Shown piece by piece: positions 1-8,810 of a stretch of 64,000 bases of DNA. The stretch is from MSPOR6 sp964652195. GTDB lineage: Bacteria; Poribacteria; WGA-4E; WGA-3G. Position 1 is the first letter of the stretch. Each line of letters begins with the position of its first letter. The notes under the pieces were generated by a model, which saw only the letters and a program-made list of their open reading frames with translations, did not search any database and had not been told where the DNA came from. The translations under genes were made by a program, and so were the position numbers. The stretch covers positions 1-64,000 of the forward strand of contig CAZZBB010000009.1 in NCBI GenBank assembly GCA_964652195.1, written 5' to 3'.

Positions 1-210
1 CACACAATGTGTCAAAAAGTGTAACTTTTTTCATTTTTTCCACGAATTGAAAAATTCAATATTTTCTCGATTTTTTATCTGGGAATTTAGGATTAAAGGG
101 CTGTTTTTGACCCTTATTGTTTGTCTGTATATTAGGATTAAAAATTATATTTATGGCTATTATTTCTAATACTATTTCTAAATGAAAATCTCTTTTTTCT
201 ATCATAACCT
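1..210. repeat. Dispersed repeat, copy 1 (cut by window start)
   Basis: This stretch starts with CACACAATGTGTCAAAAAGT and matches positions 34442-34666 over about 200 bases with scattered mismatches. Shared blocks include GGGAATTTAGGATTAAAGG, TTGTCTGTATATTAGGATTA and TTTCTAAATGAAAAT. Its last part (about 166-200) is also the end motif of the MITE-like family seen near 33970, 34617 and 63210. No gene is seen in it. Confidence 0.8.
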
Positions 211-255
211 TTTAGTAAATTATGTTTGGTTAGACCTACAAACCGACTGTTTTAA

Positions 256-283
256 TTGAATTTTTACCGATATATGATATAAT
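256..283 (+). promoter_or_regulatory. Sigma70-like promoter for the cytochrome-WD40-HMA gene
   Basis: A -35-like TTGAAT (256-261) and a perfect TATAAT (278-283) are separated by 16 bases. Transcription would start near 290. This puts the GTG at 287 outside the message and supports the ATG at 368 as the start codon. Confidence 0.5.
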
Positions 284-367
284 TATGTGCAAATAGAAGA
301 TACGAACTTTTGTGAATATTATATTTATAATTGCCTACAGAACTGGAAGTTAGGGAGTTTCAACAAT

Positions 368-1966
368 ATGAAATCATCAGTAATTCGGTTTCAGTATTTT
401 TTAGCAATATGTCTTCTTATGTTTGTTTTAGGAAGTCCATTTGTATTTGCCGACAATCATGGTAAACAAGAACCCGTCAGTTTCCATAAACAGATTTTTC
501 CTATTTTAAAAAGAAGCTGCCAAGGCTGTCATCATCCTGGTGATCCAAATGCTGATCTAATTGTTACGACTTATGAGGAACTAAAACGTGGAGGAATGGC
601 AGGAGAAGCTATCATTCCCGGTAAACCGGATGAAAGTCTTATTATAGAACTTATATCAGGTGACCCACCTGCAATGCCACAGAATCAAGAACCCCTCACT
701 GCTGAAGAGGTAGCACTTTTTAAACAGTGGATTCTTGAGGGGGCTAACGATGATACCCCTGAAGAGGTAAGTAATGTCGGTGAAACAAACTATCCAAGTT
801 ACACTGTACCCCCTGTTGTATCTGCAATGGCATATTCACCTGATGGTAATACGCTCGCTATTTCAGGTGTTAGTGAAGTCTTACTCTATGATACTGCGAA
901 TTATGAAGTAAAAGCGCGATTGGTAGGCAAAGCACGACGAATCCAATCTATCGTCTATACACTGGATGGTATGACAATCGGTATAGCCGGTGGTTCTCCA
1001 GCACAATTCGGTGAAGTCCAACTGTGGGATACGGAAACAAATAAACTCATTAAGAACATCCGTTCAACTTATGATACGATTTATGGACTCTCCATCTCAC
1101 CAGATGCCAGTAAGGTTGCTTTTGGGTGTTCTGATAATACAGTGCGTGTAATAACAGTTGCTGATGAGAAGGAAATCGTTAAATTTGATAACCATGGAGA
1201 CTGGGTGTTTGGAACTGTATTTTCTAAAGATGGTTCACATTTTGTAAGTTGCAGTCGAGATACGGCACTTAAATTGGTTGAGGTTGACACGGGGTCATTT
1301 GTTGACGATGTCAATTCAAGTAATAAAGGTTATGGAGAGATAAACGCAATCGCACGACATCCTAATGCTGATCAAGTGATGAGTGTCGGTGAAGACCGAG
1401 TGCCACGATTATATAAAATGTTCCGTGAAACCCGAAGAGATGTCGGAAATACCGATTTTAATCTGATTAGAGCATACGAACCACAAGGTGGATCTATTGA
1501 CGCAGTCGCATTTTCAGCAGACGGGAGTAAATTTGCTACTGGAAGTTCTGCAGGGGAAGTACGTATATATAATGTAGTAGATGGGAAAAAACTTCTTACA
1601 TTACCCGGTGATACTGTAAGTGTATTTGCAGTTGCATTCCATCCTGATGGTAATCAAATTGCAGCCGGTGGATTTGACGGAAAAGTCCGTGTATTCGATG
1701 CTATTTCAGGACAACAATTACATATTTTCATGTCTGTTCCAATAGAAACAGATGCAAGTATGGATATCACATTAGCTGTATCCGGTATGACGTGAGGGGC
1801 TTGTGTAACTAAAGTGCAGGATGCACTTTCAAAACTTCAAAATGTCATTAGTGCTGAAGTCTCTTTACCAGATGTTGCTACCATTAAAGTACGTAAAGAC
1901 AGTATATCTGTTGATGAATTGACAAACGTCATAAAAACAGCCGGATTTACGGCAACTAAAAAGTAA
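368..1966 (+). CDS. Exported cytochrome c-WD40-HMA fusion, probable selenoprotein (Sec at TGA 1793)
   Basis: The start is ATG 368, with GGGAG about 9 bases upstream; a GTG at 287 lies before the predicted transcription start. A signal peptide (residues 1-28) is followed by a planctomycete-type cytochrome c domain with heme motif CQGCH at 51-55, then WD40 repeats from about 140 to 445. The frame meets TGA at 1793-1795 but continues for 57 codons to TAA 1964. These complete a heavy-metal-associated (HMA) domain: VSGMT, TGA, GAC, then a typical beta-alpha-beta-beta-alpha-beta pattern ending AGFTATKK. In HMA domains GMTCxxC binds the metal; here TGA replaces the first Cys and Cys479 is the second. 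A perfect 8-bp hairpin at 1811-1829 resembles a bacterial SECIS. I infer a 532-residue selenoprotein. A nonsense mutation is the alternative. Role unknown; perhaps metal binding or redox at the cell surface. Confidence 0.85.
1811..1829 (+). promoter_or_regulatory. Probable bacterial SECIS hairpin
   Basis: AAAGTGCA (1811-1818) and TGCACTTT (1822-1829) form a perfect 8-bp stem closed by the loop GGA. The stem begins 15 bases after TGA 1793-1795 and the loop 24 bases after it. Bacterial SECIS elements bound by SelB lie just downstream of the UGA and carry a G in the first loop positions; both hold here. Confidence 0.7.
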
Positions 1967-1987
1967 TTACACAAGAGAGTTGAATAT

Positions 1988-3439
1988 ATGCCTGTTGAAA
2001 AGCCAAATATCCTATGGATATGTACTGATCAACAGCGTTATGATACAATTGGATCACTCGGTAATCCGTACGTTTCAACGCCTAATATTGATAGTTTAGT
2101 TGAAGATGGCGTAGCATTTACACACGCATATTGTCAAAGTCCTATATGTACACCGAGTCGGTCAAGTTTCCTAACAGGCATGTATCCAAGTGCAACACAT
2201 GTTAATGGTAATGGAAACGACTATTATCCAGAGACATATCCACTTGTAACAAAAACACTTGCAGATAATGGGTATGATTGTGGTTTGATAGGGAAGTTAC
2301 ATTTGGCAAGTGCATTCCGAAGAATAGAACCAAGGGTGAATGATGGATATAGATATTGGCAATATAGCCATGCCCCCAGAGACGATTGGAAAGTAGGTCA
2401 TGATTACGCGGATTGGGTGCGTTCAAAAGGTTCAATCCTCGGTGAATTAACACAAAATCCAGAGGGTGTACCAACAGAATTACATCAAACGACATGGTGT
2501 GCCGAAAAAACTATTGAGTTTATTCGCGAAAAACGAGAAGGACCGTGGCTTGCGAGTGTCAATATTTATGATCCGCATCCACCATTTAATCCACCACAAT
2601 CTTATAGATCACAATTTTATCCCGATGAAATGCCAGAACCACTTTTTAAGGAGAGTGATTTAGAGCAACAACGTAAATTATCTGATATAGATTTTCAGTC
2701 AAAAGTCCGATCACCAGATGAATTGGATATCAGAAGTCCTATACTACCGCATTCACCGAATAGAAAACCAACTGGAACGGTTGGAGCAAGAGATGCTAAG
2801 ACGCTTATCGCTGCATACTATGCAATGATAAAGCTAATTGATGACCAGTTGGGTAGGATATTAGATGTCTTGGATGAAACAGGAGAACGTGAAAACACGG
2901 TTATCATTTTTACAAGCGATCATGGTGAGATGCTTGGTGACCATGGACTAATTCAAAAAGGATGTCGATTCTATGAAGGGTTGGTACGGGTACCGTTGAT
3001 TTTTTCTTGTCCAACGCGTTTCAAAAGCGGAGTAAAAAGTGATGCACTGGTAGAGCTCGTAGATAAGGTGCCAACGATATTAAAATTAGTTGACTTAGAA
3101 GTGCCTACAGAAATGCATGGACGGTCGTTATTACCTATCCTTCAAGGGAAAGTAGAACCGAATCAACATCGATCATCTGTACGGTGTGAGTTTTATGATG
3201 CACTTGGGATGCGGAACCATTCCTTCGCAACTATGTTTAGGGATAGACGTTATAAGTTAATAACATATCATGGACATGAAGAAGGTGAACTATACGATTT
3301 AAATGATGATCCTGATGAATTTAACAATCTGTGGGATAAATCTGATAAAAAAGAGATTAAAATGGATCTCCTTAAAATGAGTTATGATACATCCATGTTA
3401 GCTATGGACAGAGGTCCTGAACGGGTCGGTCCAATGTAG
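1988..3439 (+). CDS. Type I sulfatase
   Basis: A 483-residue alkaline-phosphatase-superfamily sulfatase that hydrolyses sulfate esters. The modification motif C54-T-P-S-R58 is intact; its Cys would be converted to formylglycine. Metal-site segments are visible as ICTDQQ (residues 11-16, Asp14) and TSDHGEMLGDHG near residue 310. The length is typical. There is no signal peptide, so it would be cytoplasmic unless exported otherwise. Substrate cannot be read from sequence; the DQQ form near the N-terminus recalls iduronate-sulfatase-like members. A purine-rich AGAGAG lies upstream of ATG 1988, 21 bases after the preceding gene, with which it may be cotranscribed. No formylglycine-generating enzyme is in the window. 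Confidence 0.93.
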   Translation: MPVEKPNILWICTDQQRYDTIGSLGNPYVSTPNIDSLVEDGVAFTHAYCQSPICTPSRSSFLTGMYPSATHVNGNGNDYYPETYPLVTKTLADNGYDCGLIGKLHLASAFRRIEPRVNDGYRYWQYSHAPRDDWKVGHDYADWVRSKGSILGELTQNPEGVPTELHQTTWCAEKTIEFIREKREGPWLASVNIYDPHPPFNPPQSYRSQFYPDEMPEPLFKESDLEQQRKLSDIDFQSKVRSPDELDIRSPILPHSPNRKPTGTVGARDAKTLIAAYYAMIKLIDDQLGRILDVLDETGERENTVIIFTSDHGEMLGDHGLIQKGCRFYEGLVRVPLIFSCPTRFKSGVKSDALVELVDKVPTILKLVDLEVPTEMHGRSLLPILQGKVEPNQHRSSVRCEFYDALGMRNHSFATMFRDRRYKLITYHGHEEGELYDLNDDPDEFNNLWDKSDKKEIKMDLLKMSYDTSMLAMDRGPERVGPM

Positions 3440-3786
3440 AGTTTATCCTGGAACGAATTAGAAATACGTTTTTCCTTCATTGGATTCAGGTTAAGATTAT
3501 TTAAGCAATTGGTATTACCATCCAAATCTAAAATTAATTTTATTGCATTGTCTTGTATAACGTGTGATAATTAACGTGAACGGTTGAACGGTGTTTAGAA
3601 AGAAGGAGCAACTTCAAATTACCATTAAAGATAATGTTTGATAGGATATGGATCAAGTACTACAACCTTGGCAATCGAATTTACCGTAATATTAGTTTCT
3701 GAAACATTTTAATCGAAAGACATTCATATCATAAGGATAGTATTTTTACACTATAAAATCAAAATAGTGTATAATTAGGGGGAAAA
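3440..3786. other. Intergenic, no gene seen
   Basis: This is 347 bases of AT-rich DNA without a convincing coding frame. Just before the next gene, ACACTAT and ATAGTGT form a 7-bp inverted repeat (about 3749-3772) directly ahead of the ribosome binding site AGGGGG. It could be an operator or a translation-control hairpin. Confidence 0.4.
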
Positions 3787-4605
3787 ATGTATCGTATACT
3801 GCTATTATTCTTGACTATATTATTAATATGTGGTTTAAATTCAGTAGATGCTCAACTGGAATTAGGTTTTCTACGGCTTGGTGACTTAGGGGATTTTACA
3901 AAACCTTCATTGGAATTTGCTAAAGATACCTTTAGTACAACGGAGTTGGGAAAAGCAGACATAAATAGTGCTACATTTAAGAAATATGCAGTCGTCTGGT
4001 GGAATGATGGAGATTCCGATCCAGGTGTATTGTCTAATGCACAGCTTGATGCAATCTTAGACTATGTCGAAACTGGTGGTGCCTTTTTACTGACCGGTAA
4101 GGCTTTTAGTTATGCTACTCCGCTGGGTCTTGAAGACGCACAACCCAGAGCATTTGGTCCTATTGTAGATGATGGAAGTAATGTCGGTATAACTGTTATA
4201 CAAGAGACTATTGATAGCGGATTGATTGAAGGACTTAAAAACGTAGATGGAAAAGATCCAGCAGTTAATGATAGAATACAATTGAATTCTACAGGTTTTC
4301 CTAAGAGTGGGGACTATTTCGATAAGTTATGGAAAAACTTCACAACAATGGCACACGCTTGGGAACGTGCTGCAAATTATACAGATAGAATCGCAGCTTT
4401 TGGATATTGGAAAGCAGGAAACGGAAAAGTTTTTAATTTAAACTGGCGTTTACCCAACTATCACAAGAATAATCAGAGCATAGATAATTTGCATCAAGTT
4501 ACAGAAAATATTATTAACTGGTTGGCAAGTGAATCAGAATATTTAGATGTATCCTCATACGGTAAATTACCGGTTGTATGGGGTAAGTTAAAGAACGAAA
4601 GATAG
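3787..4605 (+). CDS. Exported protein with GATase1/ThuA-like fold, function unknown
   Basis: A 272-residue protein with a clear signal peptide (residues 1-22, ending VDA) and a strong AGGGGG ribosome binding site. The mature part has the pattern of class I glutamine-amidotransferase-like or ThuA-like domains: a strand YAVVWWNDG, a helix beginning LSNAQLDAILDYVETGG, then the strand GAFLLTGKAF. The late segment GNGKVFNLNWRLPNYH also fits this fold. No catalytic Cys-His pair is evident, so an enzymatic role is not claimed. It stands alone, 350 bases after the sulfatase and 55 bases before the DUF1549/1553 gene. Confidence 0.6.
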   Translation: MYRILLLFLTILLICGLNSVDAQLELGFLRLGDLGDFTKPSLEFAKDTFSTTELGKADINSATFKKYAVVWWNDGDSDPGVLSNAQLDAILDYVETGGAFLLTGKAFSYATPLGLEDAQPRAFGPIVDDGSNVGITVIQETIDSGLIEGLKNVDGKDPAVNDRIQLNSTGFPKSGDYFDKLWKNFTTMAHAWERAANYTDRIAAFGYWKAGNGKVFNLNWRLPNYHKNNQSIDNLHQVTENIINWLASESEYLDVSSYGKLPVVWGKLKNER

Positions 4606-4660
4606 TTATTATAAGCGGATATTCCGCACCGTTAGTTTCATATCACACTTGGAGGTAAAT

Positions 4661-7135
4661 GTGAAACTCAGTTATAACTTGGGAACTACACTTCTTGTCA
4701 TGTTTTCTTTCTGTTTGGTATATCCTATTGTAGGTATCACTCAGATGGAGGAGAATGTTCCAAGTGTAGATGTACCAGAAATAACAGCATTGAAGGTTCA
4801 TCCAGAATCATTAACGTTAGAACATGCACGGGATGGACGGCGAATTATGGTTTCGGGTCAAACAAAAGATGGTAAGTGGATTGATGTAACCACTTGGGCA
4901 GAACTAAAACCTTCTACTGGAATCAAGATCCATGAAGATAACTATATCTTTCCAGAAGAGGTCGGTTCATCCAGTATTTCAGTCTCGGTAAAGAATATTA
5001 CCACCGAATTAACTGTAACAGTCCAGAGTATTGATGCACCGCCGGTGAGTTTTGTACGTGACGTTATGCCGGTATTGAGTCATGCAGGTTGTAACAACGG
5101 TACCTGTCATGGTTCTGCAAAAGGTAAAAACGGATTTAAACTATCACTTCGGGGATATGATCCGGATTTCGATTACGAACTACTCATTGAAGATATTACA
5201 GGACGACGATTTAATCGGGCATTTCCTGAACAGAGTTTAATGTTACTCAAACCCACATCAGAGGTGCCACATAAAGGTGGTCAGGTAATTAAACCGGATT
5301 CACGGGATTACAAACTCCTCCACCAGTGGATAAGTGAAGGGGTTGCTTCCGATGTTGGCACAACACAACGGGTTCAAAGGTTAGAGGTTATACCTAATTC
5401 AGCAGAACTATCCATGCCAGGATACAAACAACAGATGTTGGTAATCGCCCACTATGCTGATGGTTCAACCCGTGATGTAACCCGTGAAGCAAAGTTTACC
5501 AGTAGCACCATCGATGTTGCTAAGGTAACAGACGATGGTGTTGTTACTGCTGAACGTAGAGGCGAGACTGCAATATTAACCCGTTATGAAGGCGCATACA
5601 GTACAAATGGTATTATAGTAATGGGAGATAGAAGCGGTTTCGAGTGGACAGAAACACCTGTGTATAACTATATTGATACACATGTTCAGAACAAACTGAA
5701 ACGGCTAAAAATTCTACCCGCTGAACTTTGTACCGATGAAGAATTTGTACGTCGTATCTATTTTGATATGACAGGACTCCCACCTACTCCTGAACAAGTA
5801 CGTAATTTCCTGATGGATACAACCGCATCTAAGGATAAACGGGAAAAACTTATAGATTCATTGGTAGAAACAACAGAATATGTTGACCATTGGACACATA
5901 AATGGGGAGACCTTTTACAGTCAAACCGTAAGTTCCTCGGTGAACGCGGCATGTGGTTATTCCAACAGTGGCTACATGACGAAATTGCAGAAAATCGTCC
6001 ATATAACGAGTTCGTATATGACTTGATTACTGCAACGGGGAGTGCCTATTCCAATCCTGCTGCAAGTTATTTCCGTGTGTCACGGGAATATACGACTGCA
6101 GTGGAAAACACAACGCAGTTATTCCTTGGTGTACGATTCTCATGTAATAAATGTCATGACCATCCATTCGAAGTATGGACACAAAATCAATACTACGAAT
6201 TGGGTGCGTTTTTTGCCGATGTCCAATTGAAAAACGGCAGATTACCTGGTGAAGAGATTGTATATACAAGTTTCAATCCAACACCAGTCAAACATCCCAG
6301 GACATTAGCAGTTGTTGAAGCCTCAGTACCATTCGGAGAAGTTAAGGAAGAACTTCAGGATAGACGTGAATCATTAGCTGAATGGCTCACATCTGCAGAA
6401 AATCCAATGTTCGCAAAAGCAGGTGTAAACCGTATATGGAGTTATTTCATGGGACGCGGTATTATCGAACCTGTGGATGATATCCGTACAAGTAATCCAC
6501 CCAGCAATCCTGAATTACTTGATGCATTAACCAAAGATTTCGTGGACAATAGTTTTGATATTAGACATATTATGAAGACCATTGCCAAATCTCGGACATA
6601 TCAACAGAGTATTAAAACGAATAAGTGGAATAAATCTGATAGTATTAATTTCTCACATGCAACTGCCCGTCGTTTAACAGCCGAACAGTTGTTGGATGCG
6701 ATAGGTGTTGCTACTGGAAGTCAACCTAAGTTTCAAGGTGTGCCAAAAAGTTTCCGTGCTGTCCAACTACCGGACAGTCAAGTTAAGGATGATGGATTCT
6801 TAAAATTGTTTGGTCGTCCTGAACGGGAAAGTTCCTGTGAATGTGAACGGACAACTGAAGTTAGTTTAGCACACGCCATGAACCTAATTAACGGTCCGAC
6901 TGTTGCGGATGCGATTATTGATCCAAATGGACGAATCGCGCAACTCATCAAAGACAAGATTGATGATCGTACTTTGGTTGAGGAGTTGTATCTTGCGACA
7001 TTTGCACGGTTACCACAGAAAACTGAATATGCGACAGCGGTAGAATTTCTTGCAAAAGCCGAATCAAAAGAGGAAGGTGCGCAAGATCTGATGTGGGCAT
7101 TACTCAACAGTCCCGCATTCCTTTTCAACCGTTAA
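4661..7135 (+). CDS. DUF1549/DUF1553 protein with Ig-like and cytochrome c-like domains
   Basis: The start is GTG 4661, because GGAGG at 4651-4655 sits at ideal spacing; an upstream TTG at 4649 overlaps that site. The product (824 residues) has a signal peptide, a Big_2/Ig-like domain (about 35-120), a planctomycete cytochrome-like segment with CNNGTCHGS near residue 145, a second Ig-like domain (about 240-320), then DUF1549 (about 340-520, with CNKCHDHPF) and DUF1553 (about 570-820). This is a standard architecture in Planctomycetes and relatives, where such genes are paired with a DUF1501 gene, as here. Activity is not established. The two Cys/His segments suggest heme or metal binding. It would act outside the cytoplasmic membrane. 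Confidence 0.92.
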   Translation: MKLSYNLGTTLLVMFSFCLVYPIVGITQMEENVPSVDVPEITALKVHPESLTLEHARDGRRIMVSGQTKDGKWIDVTTWAELKPSTGIKIHEDNYIFPEEVGSSSISVSVKNITTELTVTVQSIDAPPVSFVRDVMPVLSHAGCNNGTCHGSAKGKNGFKLSLRGYDPDFDYELLIEDITGRRFNRAFPEQSLMLLKPTSEVPHKGGQVIKPDSRDYKLLHQWISEGVASDVGTTQRVQRLEVIPNSAELSMPGYKQQMLVIAHYADGSTRDVTREAKFTSSTIDVAKVTDDGVVTAERRGETAILTRYEGAYSTNGIIVMGDRSGFEWTETPVYNYIDTHVQNKLKRLKILPAELCTDEEFVRRIYFDMTGLPPTPEQVRNFLMDTTASKDKREKLIDSLVETTEYVDHWTHKWGDLLQSNRKFLGERGMWLFQQWLHDEIAENRPYNEFVYDLITATGSAYSNPAASYFRVSREYTTAVENTTQLFLGVRFSCNKCHDHPFEVWTQNQYYELGAFFADVQLKNGRLPGEEIVYTSFNPTPVKHPRTLAVVEASVPFGEVKEELQDRRESLAEWLTSAENPMFAKAGVNRIWSYFMGRGIIEPVDDIRTSNPPSNPELLDALTKDFVDNSFDIRHIMKTIAKSRTYQQSIKTNKWNKSDSINFSHATARRLTAEQLLDAIGVATGSQPKFQGVPKSFRAVQLPDSQVKDDGFLKLFGRPERESSCECERTTEVSLAHAMNLINGPTVADAIIDPNGRIAQLIKDKIDDRTLVEELYLATFARLPQKTEYATAVEFLAKAESKEEGAQDLMWALLNSPAFLFNR

Positions 7136-7198
7136 GCCCAAAACCAAATAGTGAACTTCTTAAGTTAGAAGCATTCACTGTAATGGAGGAAATAATTG

Positions 7199-8644
7199 AT
7201 GTTATCGTTACCACAAGCGCCCGGGAGATTATGTGACGGGTTCTCACGTAGAGAGTTTTTCCGCGTGGGTGGCGCCGCGATGCTGGGCATAAGTCTGCCA
7301 CAAGTATTGTCACTCCAAGCAAAGGCAAGTACGACAGTTGATGCCGCAAAGCCTCTAAACGGTTGGGGCAAAGCAAATTCTGTCATTCTGCTCTTCTTGC
7401 AAGGTGGTCCCAGTCACATAGATATTTGGGATCCGAAACCGGATGCACCCTCAAATATCCGAGGTGAGTTTAATCCTATTCCAACAAACGTACCTGGCAT
7501 TCAGTTGTCAGAAACGATGCCAAAATTAGCACAGCAGATGGATAAGGCTTGTCTGATTCGTTCAGTAAGTTATACCCCCGCAGGGTTATTCAATCATACT
7601 GCTGCTATGTATCAGATGGTGACAGGTGAAACGCCCGATAAAGTTGCTCCTTCTGGACAACTTGATCCGCCATCTCCAATTGATCATCCAAATGCTGCAG
7701 CACATATTTCTAAGTTTAAGCCTCCAGAAGAGCCGATGTTGGCTGCTGTTCAACTACCCCGACCAATGCAAGAAAGTGGTATTATTGGTAAGGGTGGTAA
7801 TGCTGGTTTCCTTGGTAGAGCTTATGATCCATACTTCCTCTTCCAAGATCCTAACAAAGAGATCAATCTTGACGACCTGTCACTCCGTCCAGAAGTGCCA
7901 CCGATGCGTTTACAACGACGGAAAACACTCCTTGAAACAATTAACGCAAATATGCCAGAAATCGACAAGGTTGCTGATTCCTTCGCGTTGAATGAGTATT
8001 ATGAAAAAGCGTATGATCTGATTTTATCTCAGAAGGCACGAAATGCCTTTGATTTAACACAGGAATCAGATGAAATGCGTGAAAAATATGGTCGTCATAC
8101 ATTCGGTCAGAGTGCACTCATGGCACGACGTCTGGTAGAAGCCGGCACACGTTTTGTACAGGTGAACTGGCCGTCAGTTGCTAACGGGAATCCTAATGAA
8201 ACTGCATGGGATACGCACGCAGCAAACTTTGGCCCTTTGAAAAACCTTCACTGTCCGAAGTTAGACAGCGCAGTTTCTTCATTACTTGAAGATTTAGATC
8301 AGCGCGGATTGTTGGAAAGCACACTTGTTCTTGCCATTGGTGAATTTGGACGTTCGCCACGTATGGGTATCAGTACTTCAGGTAACGGGAATGCCCCTGA
8401 TGGACGTGATCATTGGCCATATTGCTATACTGGTCTTATCGCTGGTGCTGGTGTCAAAGGTGGACAGGTATACGGTAAATCCGATGCTACTGGTTCAACA
8501 CCTCTTGAAAAACCGGTGCATCCACGTGATATACTTGCGACGGTATACCATACACTCGGAATTGATCCGCATACCATCGTAATGAACCACTTAGACCAAC
8601 CCCGCGAATTGGTGAAAGGCGAAGTCATTACAGGGATCTTTTAA
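7199..8644 (+). CDS. DUF1501 protein with Tat signal
   Basis: The start is ATG 7199, with GGAGG at 7185-7189; a TTG at 7196 precedes it in frame. The product (481 residues) opens with a twin-arginine-type signal (SRREFFRVGG at about 17-26) and shows the DUF1501 pattern, a sulfatase-related fold: ILLFLQGGPSHIDIWDPKPD near 65-85, later LVLAIGEFGRSPRMG and DGRDHWPYCYTGLIAGAGVKG. It lies 63 bases after the DUF1549/1553 gene, its usual partner. The enzymatic role of the pair is unknown. Both proteins are exported, this one probably folded before export. A terminator-like hairpin follows. Confidence 0.92.
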   Translation: MLSLPQAPGRLCDGFSRREFFRVGGAAMLGISLPQVLSLQAKASTTVDAAKPLNGWGKANSVILLFLQGGPSHIDIWDPKPDAPSNIRGEFNPIPTNVPGIQLSETMPKLAQQMDKACLIRSVSYTPAGLFNHTAAMYQMVTGETPDKVAPSGQLDPPSPIDHPNAAAHISKFKPPEEPMLAAVQLPRPMQESGIIGKGGNAGFLGRAYDPYFLFQDPNKEINLDDLSLRPEVPPMRLQRRKTLLETINANMPEIDKVADSFALNEYYEKAYDLILSQKARNAFDLTQESDEMREKYGRHTFGQSALMARRLVEAGTRFVQVNWPSVANGNPNETAWDTHAANFGPLKNLHCPKLDSAVSSLLEDLDQRGLLESTLVLAIGEFGRSPRMGISTSGNGNAPDGRDHWPYCYTGLIAGAGVKGGQVYGKSDATGSTPLEKPVHPRDILATVYHTLGIDPHTIVMNHLDQPRELVKGEVITGIF

Positions 8645-8660
8645 TTAACTGATAATTCTG

Positions 8661-8700
8661 AAGCCTGCATTTGAGAAAGTAAATCAAGTGCAGGCTTTCT
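8661..8700 (+). terminator. Rho-independent terminator-like hairpin after the DUF1501 gene
   Basis: AAGCCTGCA (8661-8669) pairs perfectly with TGCAGGCTT (8689-8697) around a 19-base loop, followed by a short TCT. The T tract is weak, so termination efficiency is uncertain. Confidence 0.5.
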
Positions 8701-8810
8701 ATAACTACTTTATTATTGATTCTATTCCTTCCAAATATTCCACGCTTCTACAATGTAAATCATACTATAGTTTTTAACAATAACTAATATTCTCAGAAGA
8801 GGTAATCGAA

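Noticed and set aside
287..367. GTG 287 as start of the first gene
   Set aside because: It lies before the predicted transcription start (TATAAT 278-283), the added residues are not signal-peptide-like, and ATG 368 has a ribosome binding site and a clean signal peptide.
1793..1795. TGA taken as the ordinary stop of the first gene
   Set aside because: The downstream frame encodes the rest of an HMA domain, the codon is the expected Cys position and a SECIS-like hairpin follows.
3748..3776. TTTACA and TATAAT-like pair as promoter of the gene at 3787
   Set aside because: The spacer would be 19 bases and transcription would begin about at the ribosome binding site, leaving no leader.
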